A stretch of 51,452 nt of DNA, from NCBI RefSeq assembly GCF_001279695.1, contig NZ_LGDD01000318.1:1-51452 (forward strand). The letters run 5' to 3'. Under the pieces are notes generated by a model. It worked only from the letters and a program-made list of their open reading frames with translations. It did no database searches and was not told where the DNA came from. This stretch comes from Streptomyces sp. WM6378. GTDB lineage: Bacteria > Actinomycetota > Actinomycetes > Streptomycetales > Streptomycetaceae. Both the position numbers and the translations under genes were made by a program. Shown in pieces: positions 51,358 through 51,452 of the stretch; the stretch's first letter is position 1, and every line of letters starts with the position of its first letter.

Positions 51358-51452
51358 TGACCTGAGTCGTTGATGCGTCGGCAGTAGTTGGCGAGGCTGT
51401 TGAGAATCTGGTCGGCGGTCTTGTGCCACACATAGGGGCGGGGGTTGGTGTT
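51354..51452 (-). mobile_element. C-terminal end of an IS630-like transposase (continues past window)
   Basis: Minus-strand translation gives NPRPYVWHKTADQILNSLA followed by NYCRRINDSGH and a TAG stop at 51356-51354. The 'P-Y-V-W-x-K-T-A-D-Q-I-L' ending is typical of IS630 family transposases. The 5' part and the terminal repeats lie beyond base 51452. Its stop and the GH92 stop share the palindrome CTAG (51354-51357). Confidence 0.75.

Noticed and set aside
1..51452. CRISPR arrays, tRNA genes, prophage or integrative element
   Set aside because: No regularly spaced repeats, no tRNA cloverleaf noticed, no integrase or phage genes; only the terminal IS630-like fragment is mobile.

Overview
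The window is a piece of a Streptomyces (or very close actinomycete) chromosome. GC content is very high throughout, third codon positions are almost always G or C, and many genes start with GTG or TTG. The gene order matches, from memory, the conserved core block of S. coelicolor that runs from about SCO6061 down to SCO6005 (murC, hemQ/hemY, hemE, fadAB, dxs, xylFGH, rok7B7, ngcEFG). That comparison is recollection, not a search result. No tRNA, prophage or CRISPR array was seen.

Layout, left to right. (1) 1-172: the leader and promoter zone of an rRNA operon that reads leftward; its 16S gene would lie just outside the window. (2) 411-6666: housekeeping genes: an Sfp-type phosphopantetheinyl transferase, a stand-alone AroQ chorismate mutase, msrB-murC, a Usp-like protein, a RibD-type reductase divergent from a ZapE/AFG1 ATPase, and an OsmC protein. 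(3) 6814-11941: a secreted lipid-binding-like protein, a lipoprotein polysaccharide deacetylase, a 66-residue double-CxxC protein, a small ABC transporter coupled to an AIM24 protein, and a PTH2 peptidyl-tRNA hydrolase. (4) 12075-15899: an uncharacterised cassette, DUF4142 - MNIO(DUF692) fused to a partner-like C-terminal domain - second DUF4142 copy - TIGR04222 membrane protein. This is the best candidate here for an undescribed system.

(5) 16006-25499: a secreted S33 peptidase, the coproporphyrin-type heme genes hemY-hemQ and hemE with a CoA-disulfide-reductase-like gene set between them on the other strand, a DUF3000 protein, a LuxR-type response regulator and an RNase D. (6) 25648-29259: a secreted multidomain GH35 beta-galactosidase, followed by a dispersed intergenic inverted-repeat element. 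(7) 29738-33093: the fadA-fadB beta-oxidation pair. (8) 33264-36492: a protein of unknown function, a decayed 3' remnant of a possible glycosyltransferase gene, and an APC amino-acid permease. (9) 36643-43489: dxs, then a xylFGH-type sugar ABC operon under a ROK regulator. (10) 43717-51357: an ngcEFG-type amino-sugar ABC operon divergent from a secreted GH92 mannosidase, with three palindromic sites between them. The window ends inside an IS630-like transposase whose stop codon overlaps that of the GH92 gene.

The right half works as a polymer-degradation and uptake block. Secreted GH35 and GH92 enzymes release sugars, NgcEFG- and XylFGH-type importers take them up, and a ROK regulator plus DasR-like and LacI-like sites connect the genes to carbon control. 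Many genes lack a Shine-Dalgarno but have an xAxxxT hexamer 6-8 nt before the start codon, which suggests much leaderless transcription.
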